A stretch of DNA of 64,000 nucleotides, taken from contig NZ_PXNQ02000007.1 of NCBI RefSeq assembly GCF_003007735.2, forward strand, positions 124,001 to 188,000. Reading direction: 5' to 3'. Within the stretch, counting starts at the first letter, position 1, and each line of letters begins with the position of its first letter. The notes beneath the pieces are model-generated. The model was not told where the DNA came from, did no database searches, and saw only the letters and a program-made list of their open reading frames with translations. The translations under genes and the position numbers were made by a program. This document shows, one piece after another, positions 29,407-41,886 of the stretch. The stretch comes from Paracoccus methylarcula (GTDB lineage: Bacteria > Pseudomonadota > Alphaproteobacteria > Rhodobacterales > Rhodobacteraceae).

Positions 29407-31731
29407 TCAGTCCGCCGTCAGCAGCGGTGTTTTCGACTTGCCGATACGCGGGGCGTCGGGGCCGGTGATGTCGAAGGCCGGTTTGTCCTCCTCGATCTTC
29501 ACCCGGACCACGCCGCCTTTCTGCAACCTTCCGAACAGGAGTTCCTCGGCCAGGGGCTTCTTGATATGCTCCTGGATGATCCGGCCCAGGGGGCGCGCGC
29601 CCATCGTGTCGTCGTAACCCTTTTCGGCCAGCCAGTCGGCGGCTTCCGGGGTCAGTTCGATATGGACATTGCGGTCCATCAGCTGCGCCTCAAGCTGCAG
29701 CACGAATTTCTCGACCACATGCACCACGACCTCGCGCGACAGCGGCGCAAAGCTGATGATCGCGTCCAGGCGGTTGCGGAATTCGGGCGTGAAGGTCCGC
29801 TCGATCGCGGCGGTGTCCTCTCCCTCGCGGCGGTCGCGGCCGAAACCGATGGCGGCCTTGGCCTGATCTGCGGCCCCGGCATTCGAGGTCATGATCAGGA
29901 TCACGTTGCGGAAATCCACTTGCCGTCCGTTATGGTCGGTCAGCTTGCCGTGATCCATCACCTGCAGCAGGATGTTGTAGACATCGGGATGCGCCTTCTC
30001 GATCTCGTCGAGCAGCAGCACGCAATGCGGGTGCTGGTCCACGCCATCGGTCAACAGCCCGCCCTGGTCGAAGCCAACATAGCCCGGAGGCGCGCCGATC
30101 AGGCGGCTGACGGCATGTTTCTCCATGTATTCCGACATGTCGAAGCGCAGCAGTTCCACCCCGAGGGTCGAGGCAAGCTGCTTGGCCACCTCGGTCTTGC
30201 CGACGCCGGTGGGGCCGGCAAACAGGTAGTTGCCGATGGGCTTTTCGGGTTCGCGCAGCCCCGCCCGCGCCAGCTTGATCGCCGATGACAGCGCCTCGAT
30301 GGCCGAATCCTGGCCGAAGACGACGCGCTTCAACGAGCCGTTCAGGTCGCGCAACACCTCGGCATCGTCCTTGCTGACATTCTTGGGCGGAATGCGGGCG
30401 ATCTTGGCCACCACCGCCTCGATCTCCTTGGGCGAGATGGTCTTGCGGCGCTTGCTTTCCGCGACCAGGTGCTGTGCTGCCCCGGCCTCGTCGATCACGT
30501 CGATGGCGCTGTCGGGCAGCTTGCGGTCGTTGATATAGCGCGAGGCCAGTTCGACCGCCGACTTGATCGCGTCATTGGTATAGCGCAGCTCGTGATGCTT
30601 TTCGAAATGCGGCTTGAGCCCCATCAGGATCTTGATCGAATCGGGCACGGTAGGCTCGTTCACGTCGATCTTCTGGAACCTGCGGCTGAGCGCGCGGTCC
30701 TTTTCGAAATGCTGGCGATATTCCTTGTAGGTGGTCGAGCCCATGCAGCGCAGCTTGCCGCCCGCAAGCGCGGGTTTCAGCAGGTTCGAGGCATCCATCG
30801 CCCCGCCCGAGGTCGCGCCCGCGCCGATCACGGTGTGAATTTCGTCGATGAACAGGATCGCGTCGTCATGGCCCTCAAGCTCCTTGACGACGGCTTTCAG
30901 CCGTTCCTCGAAATCGCCGCGATAGCGGGTTCCGGCCAGCAATGCGCCCATGTCGAGCGAAAAGATCGTGGCACCCGAAAGCACCTCTGGCGTTTCGCCC
31001 TCGACGATCTTCTTGGCCAGCCCCTCGGCGATGGCGGTCTTGCCGACGCCCGGATCGCCGACCAGCAGCGGGTTGTTCTTGCGACGTCGGCAAAGCACCT
31101 GGATGCAACGCTCGACCTCGTCCTCGCGGCCGATCAGGGGATCGACATCGCCCTTTTCCGACTTGGCGTTCAGATCGACGCAATATTTGGCAAGCGCGGT
31201 CTCTTCCTTGGCCTCCTGCACCGGTTCGGCCTGCTTGGCCTCTTCGGGTTCGTCCGAGCCAAGCACCTTGCGCGGTTCGCTGAAGGTCGGGTTCTTGGCC
31301 ACGCCATGGGCGATGAAATTCACCGCGTCATAGCGGGTCATGTCCATTTCCTGCAAAAAGAAGGCCGCGTTCGATTCCCGCTCGGCGAAAATCGCGACCA
31401 GCACATTGGCGCCGGTCACCTCTTGCCTGCCCGAGCTCTGGACATGGATGGCGGCGCGCTGGATCACCCGCTGGAAGGCGGCGGTCGGCACGGCCTCGGA
31501 CCCTTCGACATCGGTGATCAGGGTGGACAGGTCATCCTCGATGAAATCGACCAGCAGCTTGCGCAATTCGTCCAGATCGACATTGCAGGCGCGCATCACC
31601 TTGACGGCGTCCGGTTCCTCGGTCAGCGCCAGAAGCAGATGTTCCAGCGTGGCCAGTTCATGTCGATGCTCGTTCGCCAGCGCAAGTGCCTGGTGAATGG
31701 CCTGTTCCAGGGAAGTCGAGAAACTTGGCAC
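29407..31731 (-). CDS. clpA: ATP-dependent Clp protease ATP-binding subunit ClpA
   Basis: ClpA is the AAA+ unfoldase of ClpAP, recognising substrates directly or through ClpS. At 774 residues it has an N-domain (SLEQAIHQALALANEH), a first AAA+ module with GDPGVGKTAIAEG near 220, a second with GPTGVGKTEVAKQL near 504, and an IGFGRD-type ClpP-docking loop region. The C-terminus (KTPLLTAD) is normal. Partner genes clpS and clpP are in this window at 19.6 and 56.5 kb. Confidence 0.97.
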   Translation of the reverse strand: MPSFSTSLEQAIHQALALANEHRHELATLEHLLLALTEEPDAVKVMRACNVDLDELRKLLVDFIEDDLSTLITDVEGSEAVPTAAFQRVIQRAAIHVQSSGRQEVTGANVLVAIFAERESNAAFFLQEMDMTRYDAVNFIAHGVAKNPTFSEPRKVLGSDEPEEAKQAEPVQEAKEETALAKYCVDLNAKSEKGDVDPLIGREDEVERCIQVLCRRRKNNPLLVGDPGVGKTAIAEGLAKKIVEGETPEVLSGATIFSLDMGALLAGTRYRGDFEERLKAVVKELEGHDDAILFIDEIHTVIGAGATSGGAMDASNLLKPALAGGKLRCMGSTTYKEYRQHFEKDRALSRRFQKIDVNEPTVPDSIKILMGLKPHFEKHHELRYTNDAIKSAVELASRYINDRKLPDSAIDVIDEAGAAQHLVAESKRRKTISPKEIEAVVAKIARIPPKNVSKDDAEVLRDLNGSLKRVVFGQDSAIEALSSAIKLARAGLREPEKPIGNYLFAGPTGVGKTEVAKQLASTLGVELLRFDMSEYMEKHAVSRLIGAPPGYVGFDQGGLLTDGVDQHPHCVLLLDEIEKAHPDVYNILLQVMDHGKLTDHNGRQVDFRNVILIMTSNAGAADQAKAAIGFGRDRREGEDTAAIERTFTPEFRNRLDAIISFAPLSREVVVHVVEKFVLQLEAQLMDRNVHIELTPEAADWLAEKGYDDTMGARPLGRIIQEHIKKPLAEELLFGRLQKGGVVRVKIEEDKPAFDITGPDAPRIGKSKTPLLTAD

Positions 31732-31950
31732 TGTCGTCTCCTGTCAGTCGGCTGGCGGTATGGGCGATGTGCCCACCGGCCCAGACTGTCATGGTAGTTT
31801 TAAGATTTGGTGGAATCGGCCCGGCTTCAAGCTGTTTTTTAAATTTGTCCGGGTTTTTTGCCACGGCTGAGGCAAATGTGATGTCGCCCTGTGCTGTTTT
31901 CAAGATCCGCGTTCCGGCAGTGGTTCTTTGCAAACCTCTTTGAAAAGCCG

Positions 31951-32696
31951 TCAGAAATCATCCTTCATCCTGCGCAGCCGTGCGAAAACCTCGACATCGG
32001 GGGCATTTTCCATGTCCAGTTTTTTACGCAGTTCCTTGACACGCAGAAAGGGATTCGTCGCCCGTTCCTCGGCAAGCGTGGCCGGAGAGCAGGGCAGGCG
32101 ATCCGCCTCGGTCCCGGCGAGCCTTTCGCGCAGCGCGTCATTGCCCGGATCGACCGAAAAGGCGAAGGCGCCGTTGGTCGCGCAGTAATCATGGCCCGAG
32201 CAGATCAGCGTTTCGCCGGGCAGGGCGTTCAGGCGTGTCAGGCTGTCCCACATCATCGCGGCATCGCCCTCGAACAATCGCCCGCAGCCCATCGCCATCA
32301 GGCTGTCGGCGGTGAAGGCATAGCCCGATTTCGGGAAATGGAAGGCGACATGCCCGACCGTGTGGCCCGACACGTCGATGACATGGACGGTCTCGCCCAA
32401 CACTTCCAGCGTCTCGCCCGGCGCCACGCGGCTATCAAGAGGCGGCAGCCGATGCGCGTCGGCCGCCGCTCCCGTGACCTGCGCGCCGGTCCGGGCCACG
32501 ATCTTGGGCACGCCGTCGATATGGTCTCCGTGGTGATGGGTCAGCAGGATCATGTCCAGCCCCCAGCCCCTCCGGTCCAGTTCCGCCAGGATCGGCGCGC
32601 TTCGGGGGCATCTATCAACGCAGTGCCCGCCTCGCCATGGAGAAGATAGGCATAATTGTCCCTGAGGCAACGAATGGTGATCAGTTCCAGCGGCAT
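31951..32696 (-). CDS. gloB: Hydroxyacylglutathione hydrolase, glyoxalase II (frameshifted)
   Basis: GloB hydrolyses S-lactoylglutathione in methylglyoxal detoxification. The true start is ATG 32696 (MPLELITIRCLRDNYAYLLH), which reads ALIDAPEAR before a one-base deletion at about 32595. The rest continues in another frame with the metal motif LTHHHGDHIDG, then GHTVGHVAFHF, FTADSLMAMGCGRLFEG and ICSGHDYC. A longer open frame running upstream to 33093 is an artefact of the frameshift. The repaired protein is about 248 residues, normal for the family. Confidence 0.9.
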
Positions 32697-32754
32697 TGGC
32701 AAATCCTTCCCCATATGATGAGTATGAATCTGGCAAAAGCATGGCCGGGGCGCA

Positions 32755-33572
32755 ATGCATCACGATATCGAGGATCTGCGGCGTTTCTATTACCAGCGGG
32801 CATTGGGCCGCGTTGTGCAGCGAATCCTGCGCGACCGGCTGACCGGGCGCTGGCGGTCCGGCAGTTGCAAGGGCATGAACGTGGCGGGGTTCGGCTTTGC
32901 GGCGCCCATGCTGCGACCCTATCTGGAGACCGCGCGCCGGGTCACGGCCCTGATGCCGGGGCCGCAGGGCGTGATGGGCTGGCCGGCGGGGCAGCCCAAT
33001 CACAGTGTCCTGTGCGACGAAACCGCCTGGCCGATCGAGACAGGAAGCATCGACCGCCTCGTGATGCTGCATGGACTCGAGACCAGCGATCATCCTGCGG
33101 CCCTGCTGGCAGAAGCGTGGCGGGCGCTCGGTCCCGGTGGCCGGATGATCGTGATGGTGCCGAACCGGGCGGGGCTCTGGGCGCCTCCGACAGCACCCCT
33201 TTCGGCCTTGGCCGAAGCTATACCGCGGGACAGTTGGAAGGGCAGACGCTGAGGGCGGGATTCGTGACCGAATGGCATGGCTCCGCGGTCTATATCCCGC
33301 CTTCGGACCGGCGCTTCTGGCTGCGCAGCGCCCAGATGTGGGAGCGGACCGGGGCGCGGATCAGCCGCGTCCTGATCGCCGGGGTCGTGCTGATCGAACT
33401 CAGCAAGCAGGCCCGGGGTCCGGTCGGGCCGGGCGTCAAGATGCAGGTGCCCAGTCCACTGGACATCCTGGACGGGGTGACGCGGCCGCGCCCGGTCAGG
33501 TCGCCCAATGCAAGGGGAAGGATCATCGTCGCGCCGCATGGCCGGGCCGGGCAGGTCGGATCGAATGGCTGA
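32755..33572 (+). CDS. Methyltransferase-domain protein (frameshifted)
   Basis: It is divergent from gloB, starting at ATG 32755. The first frame encodes a class I methyltransferase-like core ([52 protein letters not shown]). At about 33184 the frame breaks; the continuation ([43 protein letters not shown]) ends at 33572. The DSTPFGxGRPYS-type motif is typical of a family found beside gloB in alphaproteobacteria. The substrate is unknown. The repaired length is about 272 residues. Confidence 0.82.
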
Positions 33573-33913
33573 AATCGCTGCGGCACAGCCCCGTCGGGGG
33601 CGGGGAATCACATCCGTCGCTTGACCCTGACAGAACGCAGTCCAGGCCGCGTTCCGGCTGCCCTGCGACAGCCTGTCGCACCCTGCAAGGCGGGTTGCCG
33701 CCTGCCCGAAAGGCCATCTCTTCAAGGGCGGCGCGGCCTTGGCCACACAGGCTCTCATTTCCGTGTGCTAAATGGTTGCCGGTCGGTAAACGACCTGCTA
33801 GAGACTGCGCAGAATTCAGGACGGCCCTCCAAAAGCCGTGCGACCGCGACCCGCACCCCGCGACAGACCGGACGAAGCTCCGGCCCGCCAGCGGGGTTGC
33901 GCAAACGTAAAGG
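33573..33913. other. Intergenic region upstream of the ATP synthase operon
   Basis: No gene was recognised in these 341 bases. The right half holds a candidate promoter, and GGTCG / CGACC repeats around 33782-33795 form a small dyad within its spacer. The left half is plain GC-rich sequence without strong structure. Confidence 0.5.
33776..33804 (+). promoter_or_regulatory. Candidate sigma-70-type promoter for atpHAGDC
   Basis: TTGCCG at 33776-33781 and TAGAGA at 33799-33804 are separated by 17 bases, about 110 bases before atpH. The spacer includes the dyad GGTCG...CGACC. The match is good for an alphaproteobacterial housekeeping promoter, but it is a pattern match only. Confidence 0.35.
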
Positions 33914-34479
33914 ATGACCGTGGCCAACTCTGTTTCCATGTCCCAGAGCATCGCCGGGCGCTATGCGCAGGCCGTCTTCGACATCGTGAAGGACGAAGGA
34001 GGGCTGGACGATCTGGCCCGCCAGACCGACGAGTTGCAGAACGCGCTGGACGAGAGCGCCGATCTGCGCGACCTGATCGCCTCTCCGCTTTATTCCCGGC
34101 AGCAGCAGGGCGGCGCCATTGGCGCGCTGGCCGCGAAGATGGAATTGTCGGCGGTGCTGTCGAACACATTGCAGCTGATGGCGCGCAACCGTCGCCTTTT
34201 CGTGCTGCCGCAACTGATCGGACGCCTGCGCGACCTGATCGCGGAAGAGCGCGGCGAGGTGACCGCCGATGTGACCAGCGCCGTTGCCCTGTCCGATGAA
34301 CAGCAGCAGCGCCTGACTCGGACGCTGGCCGACAAGTCGGGCAAGAAGGTCAAATTGAATACCCGCGTAGATGAGGGGCTCATCGGCGGTATGATTGTCA
34401 AGCTGGGCTCGCAGATGATCGACAGCTCGATCCGCTCGAAGCTCGCCTCCCTGCAGAATGCTATGAAAGAGGTCGGATA

Positions 34480-34480
<1 letters not shown>
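33914..34480 (+). CDS. atpH: F1F0 ATP synthase delta subunit
   Basis: The delta subunit links F1 to the peripheral stalk at the cytoplasmic face of the membrane. The product has 188 residues from ATG 33914 (AAAGG directly upstream), with the usual N-terminus ([18 protein letters not shown]) and C-terminus ([31 protein letters not shown]). It is the first gene of atpHAGDC; its stop overlaps atpA (TAATG). As in other alphaproteobacteria, the F0 genes are not here. Confidence 0.96.
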
Positions 34481-36015
<1,535 letters not shown>

Positions 36016-36027
36016 GAGGGGGAATAG

Positions 36028-36905
36028 ATGCCCAGCCTCAAGGATCTCAAGACCCGGATCGAAAGCGTCAAGAACACGCGGAAGATCACCAAGGCGATGC
36101 AGATGGTCGCCGCGGCGAAACTTCGCCGCGCGCAGGACGCAGCCGTTGCCGCCCGTCCCTATGCCGACCGGATGGCCGCCGTCATGGCCGGCCTGACGGC
36201 CGGTGCGGCAGGATCGGAATCGGCACCCCGGCTGCTGTCGGGCACCGGCAGCGACCAGCGGCACCTGCTGGTCGTGATGACCGCAGAGCGGGGCCTCGCT
36301 GGCGGTTTCAACAGCTCGATCGTCAAGCTGGCCCGGACCCATGCCGAAAGGCTGCGCGGGCAGGGAAAGGATGTCACCATCCTGACCGTCGGCAAGAAGG
36401 GCCGCGAACAGCTCAAGCGTGAATATGGCGATCGCTTCGTCCATCACGTCGACCTGTCCGAGGTCAAGCGCGTCGCTATGAAAACGCCCGCGACATCACC
36501 GACGAGGTTCTGGACCGGTTCGAGAGCGGCGAATTCGATGTCGCCACGATCTTCTACAACCGGTTCGAATCGGTGATCAGCCAGGTTCCGACCGCCCGCC
36601 AGATCATCCCGGCCGAACCGCCCGAGGGCGAGGACACGGCCTCCGCGTCGTCGCTTTACGAATACGAGCCCGGGGAAGAGGCCATTCTGGCCGAACTCCT
36701 GCCGCGCTCGGTCGCGACGCAGATCTTTGCGGCGCTTCTGGAAAACGCGGCGTCCGAGCAGGGCGCGCGGATGAGCGCCATGGACAACGCCACGCGCAAT
36801 GCCGGCGACATGATCGACAAGCTGACGACCGAGTATAACCGCTCTCGTCAGGCGGCGATCACCAAGGAACTCATCGAAATCATTTCGGGCGCCGAGGCGC
36901 TCTGA
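36028..36905 (+). CDS. atpG: F1F0 ATP synthase gamma subunit (frameshifted)
   Basis: Gamma is the rotor shaft of F1. The N-terminus ([20 protein letters not shown]) and [16 protein letters not shown] are typical, then the frame is lost at base 36475, where GTCGCTATGAA should read GTCGGCTATGAA. Adding one G restores [17 protein letters not shown], and the known C-terminus ([20 protein letters not shown]) follows to 36905. The repaired protein has about 292 residues. As this subunit is needed for ATP synthesis, the break is most likely a sequence error. Confidence 0.95.
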
Positions 36906-36911
36906 CCGTAA

Positions 36912-38351
<1,440 letters not shown>

Positions 38352-38360
38352 GGAGGCAAA

Positions 38361-38816
38361 ATGGCCGATAGCATGCAGTTCGACCTCGTCTCGCCGGAAC
38401 GGAAACTTATTTCCGTCCCGGTGCGCGAGGTGCGCCTGCCGGGCACCGAGGGCGACCTGACCGCCATGCCCGGCCACGCGCCCGTCATCGTTTCCCTGCG
38501 TCCCGGCCTTGTGACCGTGGTCGCCGATGATGGCGCCAGCAATGAATTCGCCGTGACCGGCGGCTTTGCCGAGATCAATGCCGAATCCGTCAGCCTTCTG
38601 GCCGAGCGCGGACATCCCCGTGAAGAGATCACGCAAGAGATCTTCAACGAGATGATGACCGAGGCACATCGCAAGAAGAAGGCTGCCGAGAAGAAGGCCG
38701 AGATCCATTCGGCGGGCGAGGAATTCGTCACCGCCGCCATCAAGCTGTTGGCGGATATGGAGGCCCTTGGCACCCATATCGGACTGGATCCCAACCAGGC
38801 GTCGATACCTGATTGA
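38361..38816 (+). CDS. atpC: F1F0 ATP synthase epsilon subunit
   Basis: Epsilon is the regulatory subunit of the F1 central stalk. The product has 151 residues, slightly long for the family. The N-terminal beta-sandwich is clear (MQFDLVSPERKLISVPV, LPGTEGDLTAMPGHAPVI), and the C-terminal helical part is rich in Lys/Glu (AHRKKKAAEKKAEI). It is the last gene of the operon, followed by a strong terminator. Confidence 0.96.
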   Translation: MADSMQFDLVSPERKLISVPVREVRLPGTEGDLTAMPGHAPVIVSLRPGLVTVVADDGASNEFAVTGGFAEINAESVSLLAERGHPREEITQEIFNEMMTEAHRKKKAAEKKAEIHSAGEEFVTAAIKLLADMEALGTHIGLDPNQASIPD

Positions 38817-38852
38817 TCACGTCTCGGGGCCGGGTCTGGCCATCAGAATTTC

Positions 38853-38886
38853 AAGCCCCGGTAGAAACCGGGGCTTTCGCTTTTTT
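38853..38886 (+). terminator. Rho-independent terminator of atpHAGDC
   Basis: AAGCCCCGG pairs with CCGGGGCTT around the loop TAGAAA. CGC, then TTTTTT, follows shortly after (38881-38886). This is a textbook intrinsic terminator. Confidence 0.9.
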
Positions 38887-38926
38887 AACTTCGCATTATA
38901 CAATCGCGGGTTAGGAGTGGGGGATA

Positions 38927-39274
38927 ATGCAGAAGTTCGGACATACGGCGGTTGGTGCAACGCGTGGATCGGTGCAGCTTTTCTCTGCATTCGAAGATAA
39001 CGGCATCATGTGGTCCGGGAACGGTCCCCGCCAAGAGGCGCGGAAAGTGAAGTTTTCCGAACCTTTCCTGTCCTCGCCTCTCGTCCATGTCTCGATCAGC
39101 ATGTGGGATATCGAAAGCGGTGCCAATCAACGCGCCGATATCTCGGCAGAAAACATCACGCCCGAGGGGTTCGAGATCCATTTCCGGACCTGGGGCGATA
39201 CCCGCGTCGCCCGGATCCGCGCCGATTGGATGGCCATCGGCTCGGTCCGGCACGAGGATGATTTCGACCTGTAG
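38927..39274 (+). CDS. H-type lectin domain protein
   Basis: The product has 115 residues and is essentially one H-type lectin domain (SVQLFSAFEDNGIMWSGNGP, then VKFSEPFLSSPLVHVSISMWD, EGFEIHFRTWGDTRVARIRADWMAIG). H-type lectins bind N-acetylgalactosamine in invertebrates. There is no signal peptide, so the bacterial protein appears cytoplasmic or leaderless. It starts 41 bases after the atp terminator and so probably has its own promoter. Ligand and role are unknown. Confidence 0.85.
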   Translation: MQKFGHTAVGATRGSVQLFSAFEDNGIMWSGNGPRQEARKVKFSEPFLSSPLVHVSISMWDIESGANQRADISAENITPEGFEIHFRTWGDTRVARIRADWMAIGSVRHEDDFDL

Positions 39275-39295
39275 GACACTTGGTCCCCGTGGCAA

Positions 39296-39346
39296 CCGGG
39301 GGCATTGCGCCCCCGGACCCCCGCAAGGTATTTGCGCAAAGAAGAA
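39296..39346 (+). repeat. Dispersed GC-palindrome repeat, copy 1
   Basis: CCGGGGGC pairs with GCCCCCGG around ATTGC. It is followed by ACCCCCGCAAGGTATTTGCG, then CAAAGAAGAA. The tail motif (AGGTATTTG-CAAAGAAGAA) recurs at four other places in the window. Here it separates the convergent lectin and lipoprotein genes and may also act as a terminator. Confidence 0.65.
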
Positions 39347-39394
39347 CGGCGCGTTGTTTCCGGATGCTCATGACGGGCATTCCGTGCCGGATTG

Positions 39395-39829
39395 TCAGCT
39401 CTCGTCCTTCTCGGGAAAGGCTTTCTTGCAGGCCTGGACATAGGCCTCTGCCTGATCGGCCAGCTTGGCCTTGCGCGCGGCGAGCCCGTCGCGCTTGCGG
39501 GTTTCGGCGGCCGGATCGATCGGCACGCGGTAACGTTCGGTATCCACGTAATCCCGCCAGCAGGGGGTATAGGTGACATGGACATTGCCGTCCTTGTCGC
39601 GATGGACATCACGGCACTGTGTCAATCGGTCACGTATGACCTGCCGCTCTTCCCAGGCATAACCGCGCTCAAGATTACCCTCGACCTCGGTCAACAGGCG
39701 GCTGACATCGCGGTATTCGCGGGTATGCTTGCTGATGCAACGTTCCTGCGGTGTGCCGCAGGCGGCGACAAGCAAGGGCAGGGCCGCGATCAGGAACAGG
39801 GTGGAGTTGCGGGGCATGGCCAGTCTCAT
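39395..39829 (-). CDS. Lipoprotein of unknown function
   Basis: The product has 144 residues from ATG 39829 (an internal ATG at 39817 is equally possible). A signal peptide with lipobox ends at LLVAACG. The mature protein has further cysteines (RCISKHT, LTQCRDV, YTPCWRDYV, VQACKKAF), perhaps forming disulfides, and a long charged helix near the C-terminus (RKRDGLAARKAKLADQA). No family recognised. It faces the lectin gene. Confidence 0.65.
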   Translation of the reverse strand: MRLAMPRNSTLFLIAALPLLVAACGTPQERCISKHTREYRDVSRLLTEVEGNLERGYAWEERQVIRDRLTQCRDVHRDKDGNVHVTYTPCWRDYVDTERYRVPIDPAAETRKRDGLAARKAKLADQAEAYVQACKKAFPEKDES

Positions 39830-39893
39830 TACAGCGGGTCGGGTAATGCTAACCGCCCGGGCATGGGTTTGACAATTCACTATCGAGGGTCAC

Positions 39894-40748
39894 ATGGACG
39901 ATCAACGCCGCCGCGCCGCCGACTGGTTCCGTGAATTGCAGCAGCGCATCACGCGGGCCTTCGAGGCGCTGGAGGATCGCGGGCCGGGCGATGCCGAACC
40001 CGGACGCTTCGACGTCACCCCGACCAAGCGCGAAGAGGGCGGCGGCGGAGGTCTGATGGCCGTCATGCGCGGCGGGCGGGTCTTCGAGAAGGTCGGCGTG
40101 AACTGGTCCGAGGTTCACGGCACGCTGTCGACCAAGGCGCAATCCGCGATGGCCGCGCGTGGCCTGCCGGGAATGGGCAGCGATCCGCGTTTCTGGGCCA
40201 GCGGCATCAGCCTCGTGGCGCATATGCAGAACCCGCATGCCCCGGCTGTCCACATGAACACGCGGATGTTCTGGACCCCGGGTGCATGGTGGTTCGGAGG
40301 CGGCACGGATCTGAATCCCTGCATCGAATATCCCGAGGATACCGCGCATTTTCACGACACCCTCCGCGCCGCCTGCGCCCCGCATGGCGCCGAATATTAC
40401 GCGCGTTTCAAGGCATGGGCGGATGAATATTTCTACATTCCCCATCGCGGCCGCGCGCGCGGCGTCGGCGGGATATTCTACGATGATCTCAACAGCGGCG
40501 AATGGGAGGCCGATTTCGCCTTTACCCGCGCCGTGGGCGAGGCCTTCCTGCTCGCCTTCCTGCCGCTGGCCGAAAAGCGCATGGCGCAGCCATGGGACGA
40601 GGCCGACCGTGAAACCCAGTTGATCCATCGCGGGCTCTATGCCGAATATAACCTGGTTTATGACCGGGGCACGAAATTCGGGCTCGAGACCGGCCACAAC
40701 CCCGATGCCGTGCTGATGAGCCTGCCGCCCCTGGCGAAATGGCGGTAG
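39894..40748 (+). CDS. hemF: Oxygen-dependent coproporphyrinogen III oxidase
   Basis: HemF decarboxylates coproporphyrinogen III to protoporphyrinogen IX using O2. At 284 residues it shows the family motifs FEKVGVNWSEVHG, GISLVAHMQNPHAPAVHMN, WWFGGGTDLNPC and GVGGIFYDDL, ending EYNLVYDRGTKFGLETGHN. An aerobic haem pathway is implied, together with hemB. The gene stands alone and is convergent with the Lrp-type regulator. Confidence 0.97.
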   Translation: MDDQRRRAADWFRELQQRITRAFEALEDRGPGDAEPGRFDVTPTKREEGGGGGLMAVMRGGRVFEKVGVNWSEVHGTLSTKAQSAMAARGLPGMGSDPRFWASGISLVAHMQNPHAPAVHMNTRMFWTPGAWWFGGGTDLNPCIEYPEDTAHFHDTLRAACAPHGAEYYARFKAWADEYFYIPHRGRARGVGGIFYDDLNSGEWEADFAFTRAVGEAFLLAFLPLAEKRMAQPWDEADRETQLIHRGLYAEYNLVYDRGTKFGLETGHNPDAVLMSLPPLAKWR

Positions 40749-40749
40749 G

Positions 40750-41202
40750 CTAGGCCCGCTCGTCCTTGGGGCTGTCCATCACGACATGTGTGGTCATGGT
40801 CGCGATCCACGGAAAATTGCCCAGCACATCGGCGTGAAACTCCTTGTAGGCAGCCAGATCCGCCAGTTCGACCCGCAGCAGGTATTCGACCGCGCCGGTG
40901 ATGTTATGGCATTCACGCACGGCGGGGGCGGCAAGGCAGAGCCGTTCGAATTCCTTTTGCGCCCCGGTCGAATGTTTCGACAGCCCGACGGTGACATAGG
41001 CGGTGAAGCCGACCCCGCGCGCCTGCGGGCTGGTGACCGCGCGATAGCCCGAGATGATCCCGCGCCGCTCCAGATCCTGGACCCGGCGCAGGCAGGCCGA
41101 GGGCGACAGCCCGACTCGGGCCGCAAGCTCGGTATTCGGCAGGCGACCGTCGCGGCGCAGTTCTTGCAATATCCGGTCGGTGATCTGGCTGTTTGCGCTC
41201 AT
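40750..41202 (-). CDS. Lrp/AsnC-family transcriptional regulator
   Basis: The product has 150 residues. The N-terminal helix-turn-helix is typical (RILQELRRDGRLPNTELAAR, GLSPSACLRRVQDLERRGII), followed by a RAM ligand-binding domain (FTAYVTVGLSKHS, VRECHNITGAVEYLLRVEL). It is transcribed away from a LysE-family exporter with 90 bases between, the common layout in which an Lrp-type protein senses an amino acid and controls its exporter. The effector is not known. Confidence 0.93.
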   Translation of the reverse strand: MSANSQITDRILQELRRDGRLPNTELAARVGLSPSACLRRVQDLERRGIISGYRAVTSPQARGVGFTAYVTVGLSKHSTGAQKEFERLCLAAPAVRECHNITGAVEYLLRVELADLAAYKEFHADVLGNFPWIATMTTHVVMDSPKDERA

Positions 41203-41292
41203 GGATTGCCATTTTAAGGTATATATCGCCGCAATAACAACCTAATTGCGATCAAGAAGCGTTATGATTGCGCTGTAGAACGGAGAGGCGCA

Positions 41293-41886
41293 ATGAATAC
41301 CGAAATGCTGCTGGCCCTTGCGGGATTCGCCTTCGTCACCTCGGCGACGCCGGGGCCGAACAACATGATGCTGATGGCCTCGGGGGCGAATTTCGGGATC
41401 CGGCGGACGGTGCCGCATATGCTCGGTGTCGCATGGGGATTTGCGCTGATGATCGTGCTGGTCGGGCTTGGGATAGACCGGCTGATCGCCGCGAACCCGG
41501 CGCTTGAGACCGCGCTGAAATGGATCAGCCTCGCCTATATGCTGTGGCTCGCCTGGAAGATCGCCCATGCCGCGCCACCGCAGCAATCCGGGGAAACGGC
41601 GAGGGCCCGTCCATTCACCTTCCTGCAGGCCGCCGCCTTCCAATGGGTGAATCCCAAGGCCTGGGCGATGGCACTGGGGGCGCTGTCAGCCTATGCGGCG
41701 GGGGTAGGTGGTGCGCTGGTGGTCGGGGCGGTCTTCGCCGTCGTCAACCTGTCCAGCGTGTCGATCTGGGCCATGTCGGGACAGGGATTGGGGCGCCTGC
41801 TGACCACGCCGGGGCGATTGCGCCTGTTCAATGTCTCGATGGCGGTTCTGCTGGTGGCTTCGATGCTGCCGGTTTTGTGGGCCTGA
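41293..41886 (+). CDS. LysE-family amino acid exporter
   Basis: The product has 197 residues with about six membrane helices. The LysE/RhtB start is clear (LALAGFAFVTSATPGPNNMM), and the later segment FQWVNPKAWAMALGALSAYA is the second family signature. It probably exports an amino acid under control of the divergent Lrp-type gene. Its stop touches the stop of the convergent oxidoreductase gene with no gap. Confidence 0.92.
   Translation: MNTEMLLALAGFAFVTSATPGPNNMMLMASGANFGIRRTVPHMLGVAWGFALMIVLVGLGIDRLIAANPALETALKWISLAYMLWLAWKIAHAAPPQQSGETARARPFTFLQAAAFQWVNPKAWAMALGALSAYAAGVGGALVVGAVFAVVNLSSVSIWAMSGQGLGRLLTTPGRLRLFNVSMAVLLVASMLPVLWA

Noticed and set aside
31736..31933. Short leftward frame upstream of clpA (TTG start) with a Lys-rich start
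   Set aside because: Overlaps the clpA start, lies in an AT-richer promoter-like stretch and resembles no protein family.
32697..33093. N-terminal extension of the gloB frame
   Set aside because: It arises from the one-base deletion at about 32595; the true GloB N-terminus is in another frame starting at 32696.
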